Positions 1-8,086 of a stretch of 64,000 bases of DNA are shown piece by piece. Each line of letters opens with the position of its first letter. Within the stretch, counting starts at the first letter, position 1. The notes beneath the pieces were generated by a model. It saw only the letters and a program-made list of their open reading frames with translations. It had not been told where the DNA came from and searched no databases. The DNA comes from Polaromonas eurypsychrophila (lineage in GTDB: Bacteria; Pseudomonadota; Gammaproteobacteria; Burkholderiales; Burkholderiaceae_C), in the NCBI RefSeq assembly GCF_014641715.1, contig NZ_BMIG01000005.1, positions 1 through 64,000 on the forward strand, written 5' to 3'. The position numbers and the translations under genes were made by a program.

Positions 1-38
1 CATTTCTCATCTCCAATTACTGAATTTTCACATCAGCT

Positions 39-338
39 ATGGAGTACGTTTTTCGGGGGCAAGATCACCTGTACACGCCGTGCGATCATGGCCGAGGGGT
101 TCATGAAAGCAATATTCACCCTCGTCAAAGAGCCAGACAAAACGTAGTATTCGAGCACGGATATCTGATGGCTAAACTAGGCAGAGAGAATGTTTCCGCA
201 TTGGTAAAGGGCGAGATTGAAACACCGAACGACATCGGCGGCGTTGTCTACGTTGGCTTTGATGCCCAGGGCGCATGGAAGACTGAAATAGCAAAAGAGC
301 TTACGGCTTGCGGCTATGACATCAAGAGCTGGTTCTGA
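39..338 (+). pseudogene. C-terminal fragment of a TIR-like nucleotide-binding protein (CAP12/Pycsar TIR family)
   Basis: The last ~70 residues (RARQNVVFEHGYLMAKLGR, then GVVYVGFD and ELTACGYDI) match the C-terminal half of the TIR-like domain of PF10137, a fold used by some anti-phage NAD-cleaving effectors. Family members carry a further ~100 or more residues before this point. Here the same frame has a stop at 21-23 and the other two forward frames do not continue the family pattern, so the 5' part is missing or frame-damaged. The first ~15 residues after the ATG look random. I read this as a gene remnant; a short expressed domain cannot be excluded. Base composition is clearly lower in GC than the rest of the window, suggesting acquired DNA. 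Confidence 0.55.
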
Positions 339-369
339 TGGTCACTGAGAACAATAGCTAAGGTCGTTT

Positions 370-516
370 TCACCTTCTCCAAAGCCAAAAGCATCCCACC
401 ACCGCCACACAAAGGATCAACAACGCGATCACGAAGAGGGCTGCCCCAAATCGGTGTCTGTCCATAGTCGTGATCAGCTTAGATGGGCTGGGTATGTTTT
501 GAATTTCGATGTTCAT
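370..516 (-). CDS. small membrane protein, tandem paralogue 1 (48 aa)
   Basis: A 48-residue protein of unknown function. It begins MNIEIQN, followed by PSPSKLI and TMDRH, then one strongly hydrophobic segment (residues ~24-42, with FVIALLILCVAVV) and ends in basic residues WRR. The layout suggests a single-pass inner-membrane protein with a short cytoplasmic N-terminus. The next gene upstream on the same strand (564-716) encodes a paralogue with the same N-terminal pattern, 47 bp away. No strong ribosome binding site is visible. The support for coding is the conservation between the two copies, mostly in the first 23 residues and in the pattern of the membrane segment. Confidence 0.6.
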   Translation of the reverse strand: MNIEIQNIPSPSKLITTMDRHRFGAALFVIALLILCVAVVGCFWLWRR

Positions 517-563
517 GAGCGGGGGTACTACTGCGCGTCCTCGCTGTTAACCGCACTAGACTG

Positions 564-716
564 TTAGCGAGCCAAAAACCATATCCAGGCCAGCCCCACT
601 AATGCCACAGTGCAGATCAACAGAGCGACCACAAACAGGCAAGCACCAAGCGGATGCCTATCCATCGTTGCAATCAGCTTTGACGGGCTTGGCAAATTTT
701 GAATTTCGATGTTCAT
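564..716 (-). CDS. small membrane protein, tandem paralogue 2 (50 aa)
   Basis: A 50-residue protein of unknown function. It shares with the neighbouring copy the start MNIEIQN, PSPSKLI and TMDRH, with only I/L and T/A exchanges between them. A hydrophobic segment (residues ~25-45, with LFVVALLICTVALVGLAW) follows, and it ends LAR. The two genes are a tandem duplication whose membrane segments have diverged while the soluble N-terminus stayed constant, which points to selection on the N-terminus. The first 17 bases of both genes are identical at DNA level. No recognised family; function not inferable. Confidence 0.6.
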   Translation of the reverse strand: MNIEIQNLPSPSKLIATMDRHPLGACLFVVALLICTVALVGLAWIWFLAR

Positions 717-784
717 GCGCATAGCCTACGGGATTGCCTTCCTAGTTGTCATCGGAAAAGGCTATGTATAAGTCCTGCATATCA

Positions 785-856
785 TGTGGATAACTTTTGT
801 GTAACCCTCGCAAAATCACAAAATCCACCTAACCAAGAGTTTTAAATTGTGGATAA
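785..856 (+). other. two perfect DnaA boxes in an AT-rich patch
   Basis: TGTGGATAA occurs at 785-793 and again at 848-856 in the same orientation; both are exact reverse complements of the DnaA box TTATCCACA. The 70 bp holding them is markedly AT-rich against the rest of the window. No dnaA, dnaN or plasmid replication gene is visible nearby, so an origin is not claimed. A DnaA-titrating or regulatory site, or the relic of an acquired element, is equally possible. Confidence 0.35.
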
Positions 857-1422
857 ACTTGTCGATCTCCTAGTCGGGCATGAGACGTCATGGTCGGTGT
901 TGCTGTAATCGTCAAGGTCGTGCAAGTCGACCACTTCGTCGGTACCCCGTAGATTGGGACGCGCAGCCGTCCTTAATCTTGGCGACGGCTCTCCTTGAAA
1001 ACGCTCTTGCCGCCCTGGATGTGCACAGAATGGTCGACGGCGGTCTTCCGAGCAGGCAGACCCAAGTGTTGAATCGAAAATGACTGCAAAAGGACACATC
1101 AAAATACAGTGTCCCCGGACTCTTGGCAAGGGAGGCACCCTTTCAGCACTTTGACGCTAAAACATGCGCCCGGAGCGCCTTTACTGCGACTTGCATGCGG
1201 CCAGGACACCGGGACAGGCCCGGGATGACCGACGCGTTAACCATAGGACCAGCCGGACCTCGGCCCAGTCACCAATTCGAAACAATCCGTTCTCTCCTAC
1301 AGACGGCCGCCTGAAGTTCACGCATATTCGGGACTTGCCAATCGGTGGATGGCAAACTGGTCGCAGCAGCTACCAAGCTCTTCATTCCAGACCCGCTTGA
1401 ATGCAAGAACAGGAGTGGGCCC
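857..1422. other. gene-free stretch
   Basis: About 560 bp in which only short overlapping open frames occur, none with a recognisable family pattern or ribosome binding site. It contains one short palindrome of the CCGGGACAGGCCCGGGATGA type at 1209-1228, a motif that recurs at the ends of the larger repeats at 10.85, 11.5 and 32.1 kb. The stretch may hold decayed mobile-element sequence, but I could not tie it to any family. Confidence 0.4.
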
Positions 1423-2700
1423 ATGATCCGGCATCTCGTTCCCCATCTGGAGTCCCGCCTGCTCGGCCTGCCAGCGCCCATGTCCGTGCAGTTGCCTGAA
1501 GGGCCGCTGCTGGGCGCGCCGGATGCGCCGGTGAAGATGAGTTTTTCCCACTGGTCCAGCCTGACCCGCCTGCGGGCCGGCCAGATCGGCGCACTGGCCG
1601 AGGAATATGTCGAGGGCAAGCTCAAGCTCGAAGGCCGCATGCGTGACGTGATGGCAGTGGCGGCCAGCCTGCTGCCGGCGAATCCGTCGCACAGCGACAC
1701 CGGTTGGTGGACCGGCCTGCAGCGCCAGATCCGCTCACTGCGGACGCACACGCCCGAAAAAGACGCCGCGCAGATCCAGTTTCACTACGACGTGTCCGAC
1801 GATTTTTATGCACTGTGGCTGGACCCGCACCGCGTCTACTCCTGCGCCTACTACCGCGAAGACGCCATGACGCTGGCCCAGGCACAGCAGGCCAAGCTCG
1901 ACCACATCTGCCGCAAGCTGATGCTGCAAGCGGGCGAGCGCTTCCTCGACATAGGCACGGGCTGGGGCGGGCTGCTGCTGTGGGCTGCCGAACACTACGG
2001 CGTGGACGCCACCGGCATCACCCTGTCAAAAAACCAGTATGCGCATGTGCAGGCGCAAATTGCCAAAAAAGGCCTGCAAGGCCGGGTGCGCGTCGAGCTG
2101 CGCGACTACCGCCATCTGGATGAAGACAAGCCCTTCGACAAGATCTCGTCGGTCGGCATGTTTGAACATGTGGGCCGGGCCCAAATGCCGGCGTATTTCA
2201 GCAAGATCATGCGGCTGCTGGCGCCAGGCGGGCTGGTGCTGAACCACGGCATCACCGCAGGCGGCCTGGACAACCGGCAGCTCGGCGCGGGCATGGGGAA
2301 CTTCATCGAAAAATACATCTTCCCCGGCGGCGAGTTGCTGCATGTCAGCGATGTGCTGACCCACTTGGCGCGCTCCGGGCTGGAAATGGTGGACACCGAA
2401 AACCTGCGGCCCCACTATGCGCGCACGCTCTGGGACTGGTCGGATGCGCTCGAGGCCAGGCTGGACGAGGCCCAGCAGGTACTGGCGGCCCCCGGCGTAA
2501 ACGCCCGCGCCGAAAAAATCCTGCGGGCCTATCGCCTCTACCTGGCCGGCAGCGCCATGTGTTTCGAGCAAGGCTGGATCAGCCTGCACCAGATGCTGGC
2601 AGCCCGCCCAGCTGAAGCCATGGCGGACGAAGCCATCCAGGGCGCGCAAAGCGCTTACCCCTTCCGGCGCGAATACATGTACAACACACCCGATTCATAA
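1423..2700 (+). CDS. cyclopropane-fatty-acyl-phospholipid synthase-like methyltransferase
   Basis: 425 residues. An SAM-dependent methyltransferase of the CFA/mycolic-acid synthase family (PF02353), which typically adds a methylene bridge to unsaturated acyl chains of membrane phospholipids at the cytoplasmic face. The substrate-side motif FHYDVSDDFYALWLD (~residue 119) and the SAM-binding motif FLDIGTGWGGL (~174-184) are clear, followed by GITLSKNQ. The open frame extends 26 codons further upstream, but an AGGAG sequence eight bases before the ATG at 1423 fixes this start. It is monocistronic: the next gene is on the other strand behind a 54-bp repeat. Whether it makes cyclopropanes or another methylated lipid cannot be decided from sequence. 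Confidence 0.88.
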   Translation: MIRHLVPHLESRLLGLPAPMSVQLPEGPLLGAPDAPVKMSFSHWSSLTRLRAGQIGALAEEYVEGKLKLEGRMRDVMAVAASLLPANPSHSDTGWWTGLQRQIRSLRTHTPEKDAAQIQFHYDVSDDFYALWLDPHRVYSCAYYREDAMTLAQAQQAKLDHICRKLMLQAGERFLDIGTGWGGLLLWAAEHYGVDATGITLSKNQYAHVQAQIAKKGLQGRVRVELRDYRHLDEDKPFDKISSVGMFEHVGRAQMPAYFSKIMRLLAPGGLVLNHGITAGGLDNRQLGAGMGNFIEKYIFPGGELLHVSDVLTHLARSGLEMVDTENLRPHYARTLWDWSDALEARLDEAQQVLAAPGVNARAEKILRAYRLYLAGSAMCFEQGWISLHQMLAARPAEAMADEAIQGAQSAYPFRREYMYNTPDS

Positions 2701-2703
2701 GCC

Positions 2704-2757
2704 AAATCGGCCTTCAGCCCATGCCCGTAGGCCGCAAGCAGCTATCAAATATGTAGC
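2704..2757 (-). repeat. 54-bp dispersed repeat, copy A
   Basis: Reverse orientation, between the CFA-like gene and the Bug gene. Read on the minus strand it starts GCTACATATTTGATAGCTGC and ends GGCTGAAGGCCGATTT. It aligns over its full length with copies at 16.0, 24.1, 31.5, 39.2, 45.2 and 54.2 kb. Confidence 0.75.
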
Positions 2758-2771
2758 AACTCAGGCAGCAC

Positions 2772-3764
2772 TCAATCGGTCTTGATCTGCGCGGCCTTGA
2801 CGATACGCGCATTGCTGGCCGATTCCTGCGCGATCTGCCGGGTGAACTCTACGGGGCTACCCCCCGTGGGCACGTTGTCGGCACTCAGCAGGCGCTTGCG
2901 CAGTTCCGGCGTCTGCAAGGCCAGGTTGATCTCGGTGTTGAGCCGCTGCAACACCGGCGCCGGCGTGTTGCCCGGGGCAAACACGCCGAACAGCGAACTG
3001 AGGTTGGCCGGCGCAAAACCCAACTCGGCAAAGGTCGGTAACTGCGGCAGGGCATCAACCCGCGCCGGCGCGCCGACCGCCAGCGGCCGCAACTTGCCGG
3101 ACTGGATGTGCGGCATCACCGCACCGCTGAGGTTGGTTGTGATCACCTCGAACTGCCCGCTCAGCGCGTCGGTCAGTTGCTGGCCGCCGCCCTTGTAAGG
3201 AATGTGGGTGATCTCCAATTTGGCGCCGTTCTGCACCTGTTCGAGCACGATATGGCCGACCGTGGCCAGACCCGAGGTGGACCAGCGCACGCTGCCGGGT
3301 TTGGCTTTGGCCGCAGCCAGCATGTCCTTGAAGTCCTTGCCTTCGAAAGCGGACGTCGCCAGCAGCACCACCGGCGAGTACATGACGCTGGCCACGGGCG
3401 CAATGTCCTTGAGCGGGTCGTAAGGCAGCTTGCCGAGGTGCGGGTTCAGCGCCAGCGGGCTGATCGACGAGAAGCCCAGGGTGTAGCCGTCAGGCGCGGC
3501 CTTGGCCACCACATCCATGCCGATGGCGCCACCGGCGCCGGCGCGGTTTTCGATCACCACCGGCGTGGCCAGTTGCTGCGACAGCTTCTCGGCCAGGGCA
3601 CGCGCAATGTTGTCGCTGATGCCGCCCGGCGGGTAGGCCACCACGATGCGTATGGGCCGCGCCGGCCAGCCGGCCTGGGCGATGGAAACTGAGGGCAGCG
3701 CAGCGGCACACAGGGCGAGCAAAGGCAGGGCCAGCAGGCGGCGGCGCGGGATGAGGCGTGACAT
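2772..3764 (-). CDS. Bug-family tripartite tricarboxylate transporter substrate receptor
   Basis: 330 residues. A periplasmic solute-binding protein of the Bug/TctC family. It has an N-terminal export signal (RRRLLALPLLALCAAALP, cleaved after SIAQA), then the family start WPARPIRIVVAYPPGG and the ligand-loop region NRAGAGGAIGMD. An AGGAAA ribosome binding site lies before the ATG. Bug receptors bind small carboxylates for TctAB permeases, but no tctA/tctB gene is present in the window. Such orphan receptors occur in large numbers in Burkholderiales. The ligand is unknown. Confidence 0.88.
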   Translation of the reverse strand: MSRLIPRRRLLALPLLALCAAALPSVSIAQAGWPARPIRIVVAYPPGGISDNIARALAEKLSQQLATPVVIENRAGAGGAIGMDVVAKAAPDGYTLGFSSISPLALNPHLGKLPYDPLKDIAPVASVMYSPVVLLATSAFEGKDFKDMLAAAKAKPGSVRWSTSGLATVGHIVLEQVQNGAKLEITHIPYKGGGQQLTDALSGQFEVITTNLSGAVMPHIQSGKLRPLAVGAPARVDALPQLPTFAELGFAPANLSSLFGVFAPGNTPAPVLQRLNTEINLALQTPELRKRLLSADNVPTGGSPVEFTRQIAQESASNARIVKAAQIKTD

Positions 3765-3833
3765 GAATTTTCCTGAGATGAACGTGACTCTATTTTGCCC
3801 CGCGCAGCGACCGCATCTCCGCCGCCCTCCCTT

Positions 3834-4044
3834 TCAAGCAAGGGCCACAGATCTGGCTTTGGCAGTACGCAGGCGCAGCGCCCCTCGGAGCATCCTTCGA
3901 CAGGCTCAGGACGAACGGATAAAAAGAGGCATCCGCGAAGGCAGCTCTTGTCAAGCAAGGGCCGCGGGTCCGGCTCCGCCGGTCCGCAGGCGCAGCGCGC
4001 CCTCGGGGGGCAGCGCAGTCCACGAAGTGACCAGCGTGGGGGCC
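3834..4044 (+). repeat. composite intergenic repeat (forward copy plus a partial copy)
   Basis: A full unit runs 3894-4044: the block CCTTCGACAGGCTCAGGAC, then GAAGGCAGCTCTTGTCAAGC, then AAGGGCCGCGGGTCCGG and a GGTCCGCAGGCGCAGCG block. The same blocks in the same order occur in reverse at 7126-7234, and the second half also occurs at 13096-13188. A partial copy of the second half lies at 3834-3888. The unit ends a few bases from the xerD stop codon. Confidence 0.7.
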
Positions 4045-4048
4045 CTAT

Positions 4049-4951
4049 CTAGCCCCTCGGATGGTGCTGCGAATGCAGCGCCTTCAGCCGTTCGCGCGCC
4101 ACATGCGTGTAGATGGTGGTGGTTGATATGTCCGCATGGCCCAGCAGCATCTGCACCGCACGCAGGTCGGCGCCGTGGTTCAGCAGATGTGTGGCAAAGG
4201 CGTGGCGCAGGGTATGCGGCGACAACGGCGAATGGATGCCGGCACGCAGCGCGTATTTCTTGACCAGCATCCAGAACATCACGCGGCTCATGCCACTGCC
4301 TCGCGCCGTGACGAACAAATCGTCGGTCTGCTGGCCTTTCAAAATCTCGGGCCGGGCTTCGGCGAGGTAACGCTCTATCCACAATCGGGCCACCTGACCG
4401 AACGGGACCAGGCGCTGCTTGTCACCCTTGCCCGTGACGCGCAGCACACCCTCGTTCATGCCGGTGTGAAAGGTTTTGAGACCAACCAGCTCACTCACGC
4501 GCAGGCCGCTGGCGTACATCAGCTCCAGCATGGCGCGGTCGCGCAGGCCCAGCGCCGTGTCTTCATTCGGTGCGGCCAGCAGCGACTCGACCTGGGCCTC
4601 GGACAGCAGCTTGGGCACACGCAGCGCCTGTTTGGCCGATTGCAGCTTGAGTGTGGGGTCGGCGCTGATCAGGCGCTCGCGCAGCGCCCAATGGAAATAA
4701 CGCTTGAACACCGTCAGCCGGCGGTTCGCCGAGGTCGCCTTGGTGGCGCTGTGGCGCGCGGAGAAGTAGCCGTGGATATCGCTCTCGACCGAGGCGTCCA
4801 GCGCCCGGCCGCCCTGCTCTTTCGCGCCCAGCCAGGCCGCGTACAGCGAGAGGTCGCGCCGGTAGGCGGCCAGCGTGTTTTTCGACAGGCCGTCTTCCAG
4901 CCACAGGGCGTCAATAAAGGTGTCTATGCCGGACTGGCTCTGAGGGTGCAT
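4049..4951 (-). CDS. xerD: tyrosine recombinase XerD
   Basis: 300 residues, the usual XerD length. It acts with XerC at dif to resolve chromosome dimers during division. The N-terminal SAM-like DNA-binding domain (residues ~5-95) is followed by the catalytic domain with R151 (SGLRVSEL), K175 (GKGDKQR), H246 and R249 (PHTLRHAFATHLL), H272 (LLGHADIS) and nucleophile Y281 (TTIYTHV). The open frame runs 16 codons further upstream; the ATG at 4951 is chosen because MHPQSQSGIDTFIDALWLE matches XerD N-termini. It lies downstream of a Bug gene on the same strand but is separated from it by a rho-independent terminator. Confidence 0.95.
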   Translation of the reverse strand: MHPQSQSGIDTFIDALWLEDGLSKNTLAAYRRDLSLYAAWLGAKEQGGRALDASVESDIHGYFSARHSATKATSANRRLTVFKRYFHWALRERLISADPTLKLQSAKQALRVPKLLSEAQVESLLAAPNEDTALGLRDRAMLELMYASGLRVSELVGLKTFHTGMNEGVLRVTGKGDKQRLVPFGQVARLWIERYLAEARPEILKGQQTDDLFVTARGSGMSRVMFWMLVKKYALRAGIHSPLSPHTLRHAFATHLLNHGADLRAVQMLLGHADISTTTIYTHVARERLKALHSQHHPRG

Positions 4952-4997
4952 GTATCGACGATAACAAAATGCACAGGCAACGCGTCGGGCGACGCGC

Positions 4998-5034
4998 AAA
5001 AAAACACCCCGCCAGGCACCAGGCCTGCGGGGTG
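4998..5034 (-). terminator. rho-independent terminator after the Bug receptor gene
   Basis: On the minus strand, CACCCCGCAGGC pairs with GCCTGGCGGGGTG across a short loop (one bulged base) and is followed by seven T residues. It sits 33 bp after the stop codon of the gene at 5068-6042 and before xerD, so the two genes are probably transcribed separately. Confidence 0.85.
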
Positions 5035-5067
5035 GGGGTACGCGGCGGGCTGCCGGGCCTGCGCGGT

Positions 5068-6042
5068 TTATTCGAGTTTCAGGCCGGCGCTGCTGACGAC
5101 CTTTTTATAGACCTCGAATTCAGCCTTGATCTGTGCAGTGAACTGTTCAGGCGTGTTGCCAACAATGATGGAACCGGTGTCTTCAATGCGCTTGCGGACG
5201 GCAGGGTCCTGCAGGGCCTTAAGGGCTGCCGCGCTGACCTTCTCGACCACCTCTTTCGGCAGACCCTTGGGGCCGGTGAGGCCGTAGTAAGCCATGCGGT
5301 TGACGGGCTCCAGGCCTACCTCCTTGAACGTTGGCACGTCCGGCAGCACGGTCAGACGCTGTGGCGCAGCGACCACGATGGGAATCAGGCGTTTTTGCTG
5401 AATGAAAGGCAGCGCCGAAGGAAGGTTGTCAAAAATGATCTGCACCTGCCCGGCGACCGTGTCGTTCAGGGCCGGGCCGGCTCCGCGGTAAGGGATGTGA
5501 GTGATGAAGGTGCCACTGAGATTCTTGAACAACTCGGTCTGCAGGTGACCGATGCCGCCAGTGCCCGATGAGGCGTACGAGTATTTGCCGGGACTCTTCT
5601 TAAGCTCGGCGAGAAACTCCTTGTAATTGCGTGCCGGGAAGCTCGGATGCACCGCAATGATGTTGGGCGTCGCCGCGATGTTCATGATGGGCGTGAAGTC
5701 CGTCAGGGTGTTGTACGGAATTTTCGGGTTGATGGCCGGATTGGCCGCCGTGGTGGACACCGTGGCCATGCCCAGCGAATACCCGTCCGGCGTTGCGCGG
5801 GCGGTGTCCAGTGCCCCTACCACGCCACCGCCACCGGCCTTGTTTTCAACGACCACAGTCTGGCCCAGCGCCTTGCCCAGCGGCTCGCTGATCACGCGGG
5901 CGACGATGTCAGTGGTGCCGCCCGGTGCAAACGGCACTTGCAGCTTGATGACCTTGTTGGGGTAAGCCTGGGCAAAGGCCGAACCTGCCGCGGCAGTGGC
6001 CAGCGTCAGCGCGGAGAGGGTGAGCAGATAGCGACGTTGCAT
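5068..6042 (-). CDS. Bug-family tripartite tricarboxylate transporter substrate receptor
   Basis: 324 residues. The signal peptide [20 protein letters not shown] ends at SAFAQA, followed by [19 protein letters not shown] and [13 protein letters not shown], typical of Bug receptors. The open frame continues 25 codons upstream; the ATG at 6042 is preferred because an AAGGAAA sequence precedes it and the signal peptide starts there. No membrane partner genes are nearby. It is divergent from the AEC permease gene with about 120 bp between them, so both promoters lie in that gap. Ligand unknown. Confidence 0.88.
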   Translation of the reverse strand: MQRRYLLTLSALTLATAAAGSAFAQAYPNKVIKLQVPFAPGGTTDIVARVISEPLGKALGQTVVVENKAGGGGVVGALDTARATPDGYSLGMATVSTTAANPAINPKIPYNTLTDFTPIMNIAATPNIIAVHPSFPARNYKEFLAELKKSPGKYSYASSGTGGIGHLQTELFKNLSGTFITHIPYRGAGPALNDTVAGQVQIIFDNLPSALPFIQQKRLIPIVVAAPQRLTVLPDVPTFKEVGLEPVNRMAYYGLTGPKGLPKEVVEKVSAAALKALQDPAVRKRIEDTGSIIVGNTPEQFTAQIKAEFEVYKKVVSSAGLKLE

Positions 6043-6163
6043 GACGGTTTCCTTGAAGAAATAACAATGGCTAATCCTAAGCGCAAGCAACGTGCCTGCC
6101 TCTTGTGGATAACGCATAAGGGCTATCCCTAGGAAAGCCCCACGGTTTTGTTATTCTCACCGG

Positions 6164-7069
6164 GTGAACTACGCGCAACTTCTTTTTCCCGATTTCTCGC
6201 TGATTCTGTGTGGCTACCTGGTCTGCCGTTACACCGCACTGAACCGCACGGTCTGGCAGCAAGTGGAAAGCCTGGTGTACTACTTCCTGTTTCCGGTGCT
6301 GCTGTTTCATTCCATCGTCAGAAGCCCGCTGGACCTGGGCGCGGCCTCCGGCCTGATTGCCGCGGGGCTGACCATGGGGGTGCTGGGCATCGCCCTGGCT
6401 TATTCCCTGCCCTACCTGCCCTGGTTGGGCGCACACATTGACAGGCGTGAACACGCGGCCAGTGCGCAGGTCGCCTTCCGCTTCAACTCCTTCATCGCGC
6501 TGGCGCTGGCCGAACGGCTGGCCGGCGCCGAAGGCCTGCTGCTGATTGCGGTGCTGATCGGTGTCTGTGTGCCTCTGTTCAATGTGGGCGCGGTCTGGCC
6601 GATGGCGCGCCACGCCAACACCGGTTTTCTGGGTGCGCTGGTGCGCAATCCCCTGATCATCGCGACCGCCACCGGGCTGGCCGCCAACCTGCTGGGTTTC
6701 CAGATGCCGGTCTGGCTGGAGCCCACCGTCACACGCATAGGCGCGGCCTCACTCGCGCTGGGCCTGATGGCGGCCGGTGCCGGCATGCAGTTCGGCCCGC
6801 TGGCTTCGGCCAAAACCCTGGCAGTGTCGCTGCTGGCCATCCGCCACTTCTTCATGCCGCTGATCGCGCTGGGCCTGTCCTGGGTGTTCAGGCTGTCGCC
6901 GGTGCAAACCACCGTGTTGCTGTCGTTTTCGGCTGTGCCGACCGCCTCAAGCTGCTACGTGCTGGCCGCACGCATGGGTTACAACGGCGCGTTTGTCGCT
7001 GGCCTGGTCACGCTCTCGACCCTGCTGGGCATCATCAGCTTGCCGTTTGCGCTGGGGCTATTACGGTGA
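6164..7069 (+). CDS. AEC-family permease
   Basis: 301 residues with about ten hydrophobic segments, matching the auxin efflux carrier (AEC, PF03547) family of secondary transporters. Visible are FPDFSLILCGYLVCRY at the start, the half-repeat LVYYFLFPVLLFHSI, the central ALGLMAAGAGMQFGPL and a C-terminal SAVPTASSCYVLAARMGYN, a pattern well kept in AEC members. Translation is assigned to a GTG at 6164; no better ATG lies nearby. Bacterial AEC members export or import carboxylates such as malate. The divergent gene is a solute receptor, so a shared carboxylate theme is possible but unproven. Confidence 0.85.
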   Translation: MNYAQLLFPDFSLILCGYLVCRYTALNRTVWQQVESLVYYFLFPVLLFHSIVRSPLDLGAASGLIAAGLTMGVLGIALAYSLPYLPWLGAHIDRREHAASAQVAFRFNSFIALALAERLAGAEGLLLIAVLIGVCVPLFNVGAVWPMARHANTGFLGALVRNPLIIATATGLAANLLGFQMPVWLEPTVTRIGAASLALGLMAAGAGMQFGPLASAKTLAVSLLAIRHFFMPLIALGLSWVFRLSPVQTTVLLSFSAVPTASSCYVLAARMGYNGAFVAGLVTLSTLLGIISLPFALGLLR

Positions 7070-7125
7070 GCCCCCACGTTCGCTCACTGCGAGCCTGCGG
7101 CAGCTCCCTGCCCCTTGCACAAAAA

Positions 7126-7234
7126 ATGGGGGCGCTGCGCCTGCGGACCGGCAAAGCCGGATCCACGGCCCCTGCTTGAAAAGAGCTGCCCTCGCGAATT
7201 TCTCCTTATCCGTTCCCCCTGAGCTTGTCGAAGG
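7126..7234 (-). repeat. composite intergenic repeat (reverse copy)
   Basis: Read on the minus strand it carries CCTTCGACAAGCTCAGGGGG, then GGGCAGCTCTTTTCAAGC, AGGGGCCGTGGATCCGGC and GGTCCGCAGGCGCAGCGCC, the same order as the copy at 3894-4044. It fills the gap between the AEC permease and tupA, which converge here, and may act as their shared terminator region. Confidence 0.7.
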
Positions 7235-7249
7235 TTCGAAGAATGCGTA

Positions 7250-8086
7250 TCACTTGGTCGCGTTCGGGAAGAACAACTGCTCGCCGCCAATCTTGTAGCT
7301 GGCAATCGAGGCCTGTCCCGCCGGGGAAACAATCCAGTCGACAAACTTCTGCGCCTCGGCAAGCCTGACCTGCGGGTGTCTGGCCGGGTTCACCACCATC
7401 ACGCCGTACTGGTTAAACAGACGCGTATCGCCCTCGACCAGCACCGCAAGCTCACCGCGGTTCTTGAAGCTGAGCCAGGTGCCACGATCCGTCAGCACAT
7501 AGGCGCTGGACGAGGAACCGATGTTGAGCGCCGGGCCCATGCCGCAGCCGCAGGCCTTGTAGCCGGCGAACTGCGGGTTGTCGACACCGGCGTTTTTCCA
7601 GTAACGCAACTCGGCGGCGTGCGTGCCGCTTTTGTCGCCGCGCGAGATGAAGCTGGCATTGGCCGCGTTGAGTTTTTTCAAAGCCTCGACGATGTCCTTG
7701 CCTCTGGTTTTCGCCGGATCGGCGGCCGGGCCGACCAGCACGAAGTCGTTGTACATCACCGGGAAGCGTTTTAACGCAAACCCCTCGGCCACGACTTTTT
7801 CCTCGGCCACCTGGTCGTGCACAAACAGCACGTCGGCATCGCCGCGCCGGCCCATGTCTATGGCCTGGCCGGTGCCCAGCGCCACCACCTTGATGTCGAT
7901 GCCGCTGAACTGTTTGAAGGCCGGCAGCAGGCTGCCGAACAGGCCGGACTGCTCCGTCGAAGTGGTTGAAGCCATCACGATGGGCTGTGGTTGCGCTATG
8001 GAAACCGTAGCTGCCAGCGCAATGGGGACAAGGGCTACAGCCTTAAAATACTTAAAAAATCGGGCATACACAGGGACGGCGTTCAT
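7250..8086 (-). CDS. tupA: tungstate ABC transporter substrate-binding protein TupA
   Basis: 278 residues. The periplasmic receptor of a tungstate importer. After an N-terminal signal (hydrophobic ~residues 12-31, ending SIAQ) comes the family signature MASTTSTEQSGLFGSLLPAF, and further on ALGTGQAIDMGRRGDADVLF and RGDKSGTHAAELRYW. The TTSTEQSG loop is the oxyanion-binding hallmark of TupA. It is the last gene of a tupB-tupC-tupA operon and overlaps tupC by 4 bp, implying translational coupling. TupA is selective for tungstate over molybdate in characterised cases; specificity here is inferred from the family. Confidence 0.9.
   Translation of the reverse strand: MNAVPVYARFFKYFKAVALVPIALAATVSIAQPQPIVMASTTSTEQSGLFGSLLPAFKQFSGIDIKVVALGTGQAIDMGRRGDADVLFVHDQVAEEKVVAEGFALKRFPVMYNDFVLVGPAADPAKTRGKDIVEALKKLNAANASFISRGDKSGTHAAELRYWKNAGVDNPQFAGYKACGCGMGPALNIGSSSSAYVLTDRGTWLSFKNRGELAVLVEGDTRLFNQYGVMVVNPARHPQVRLAEAQKFVDWIVSPAGQASIASYKIGGEQLFFPNATK

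Noticed and set aside
785..856. Origin of replication
   Set aside because: Two DnaA boxes alone, without dnaA, dnaN, parAB or iterons, do not support an origin. Kept only as a low-confidence site.
842..1400. Several 60-160-codon frames, considered as a broken transposase
   Set aside because: No DDE pattern, helix-turn-helix or terminal inverted repeat could be recognised in any frame.
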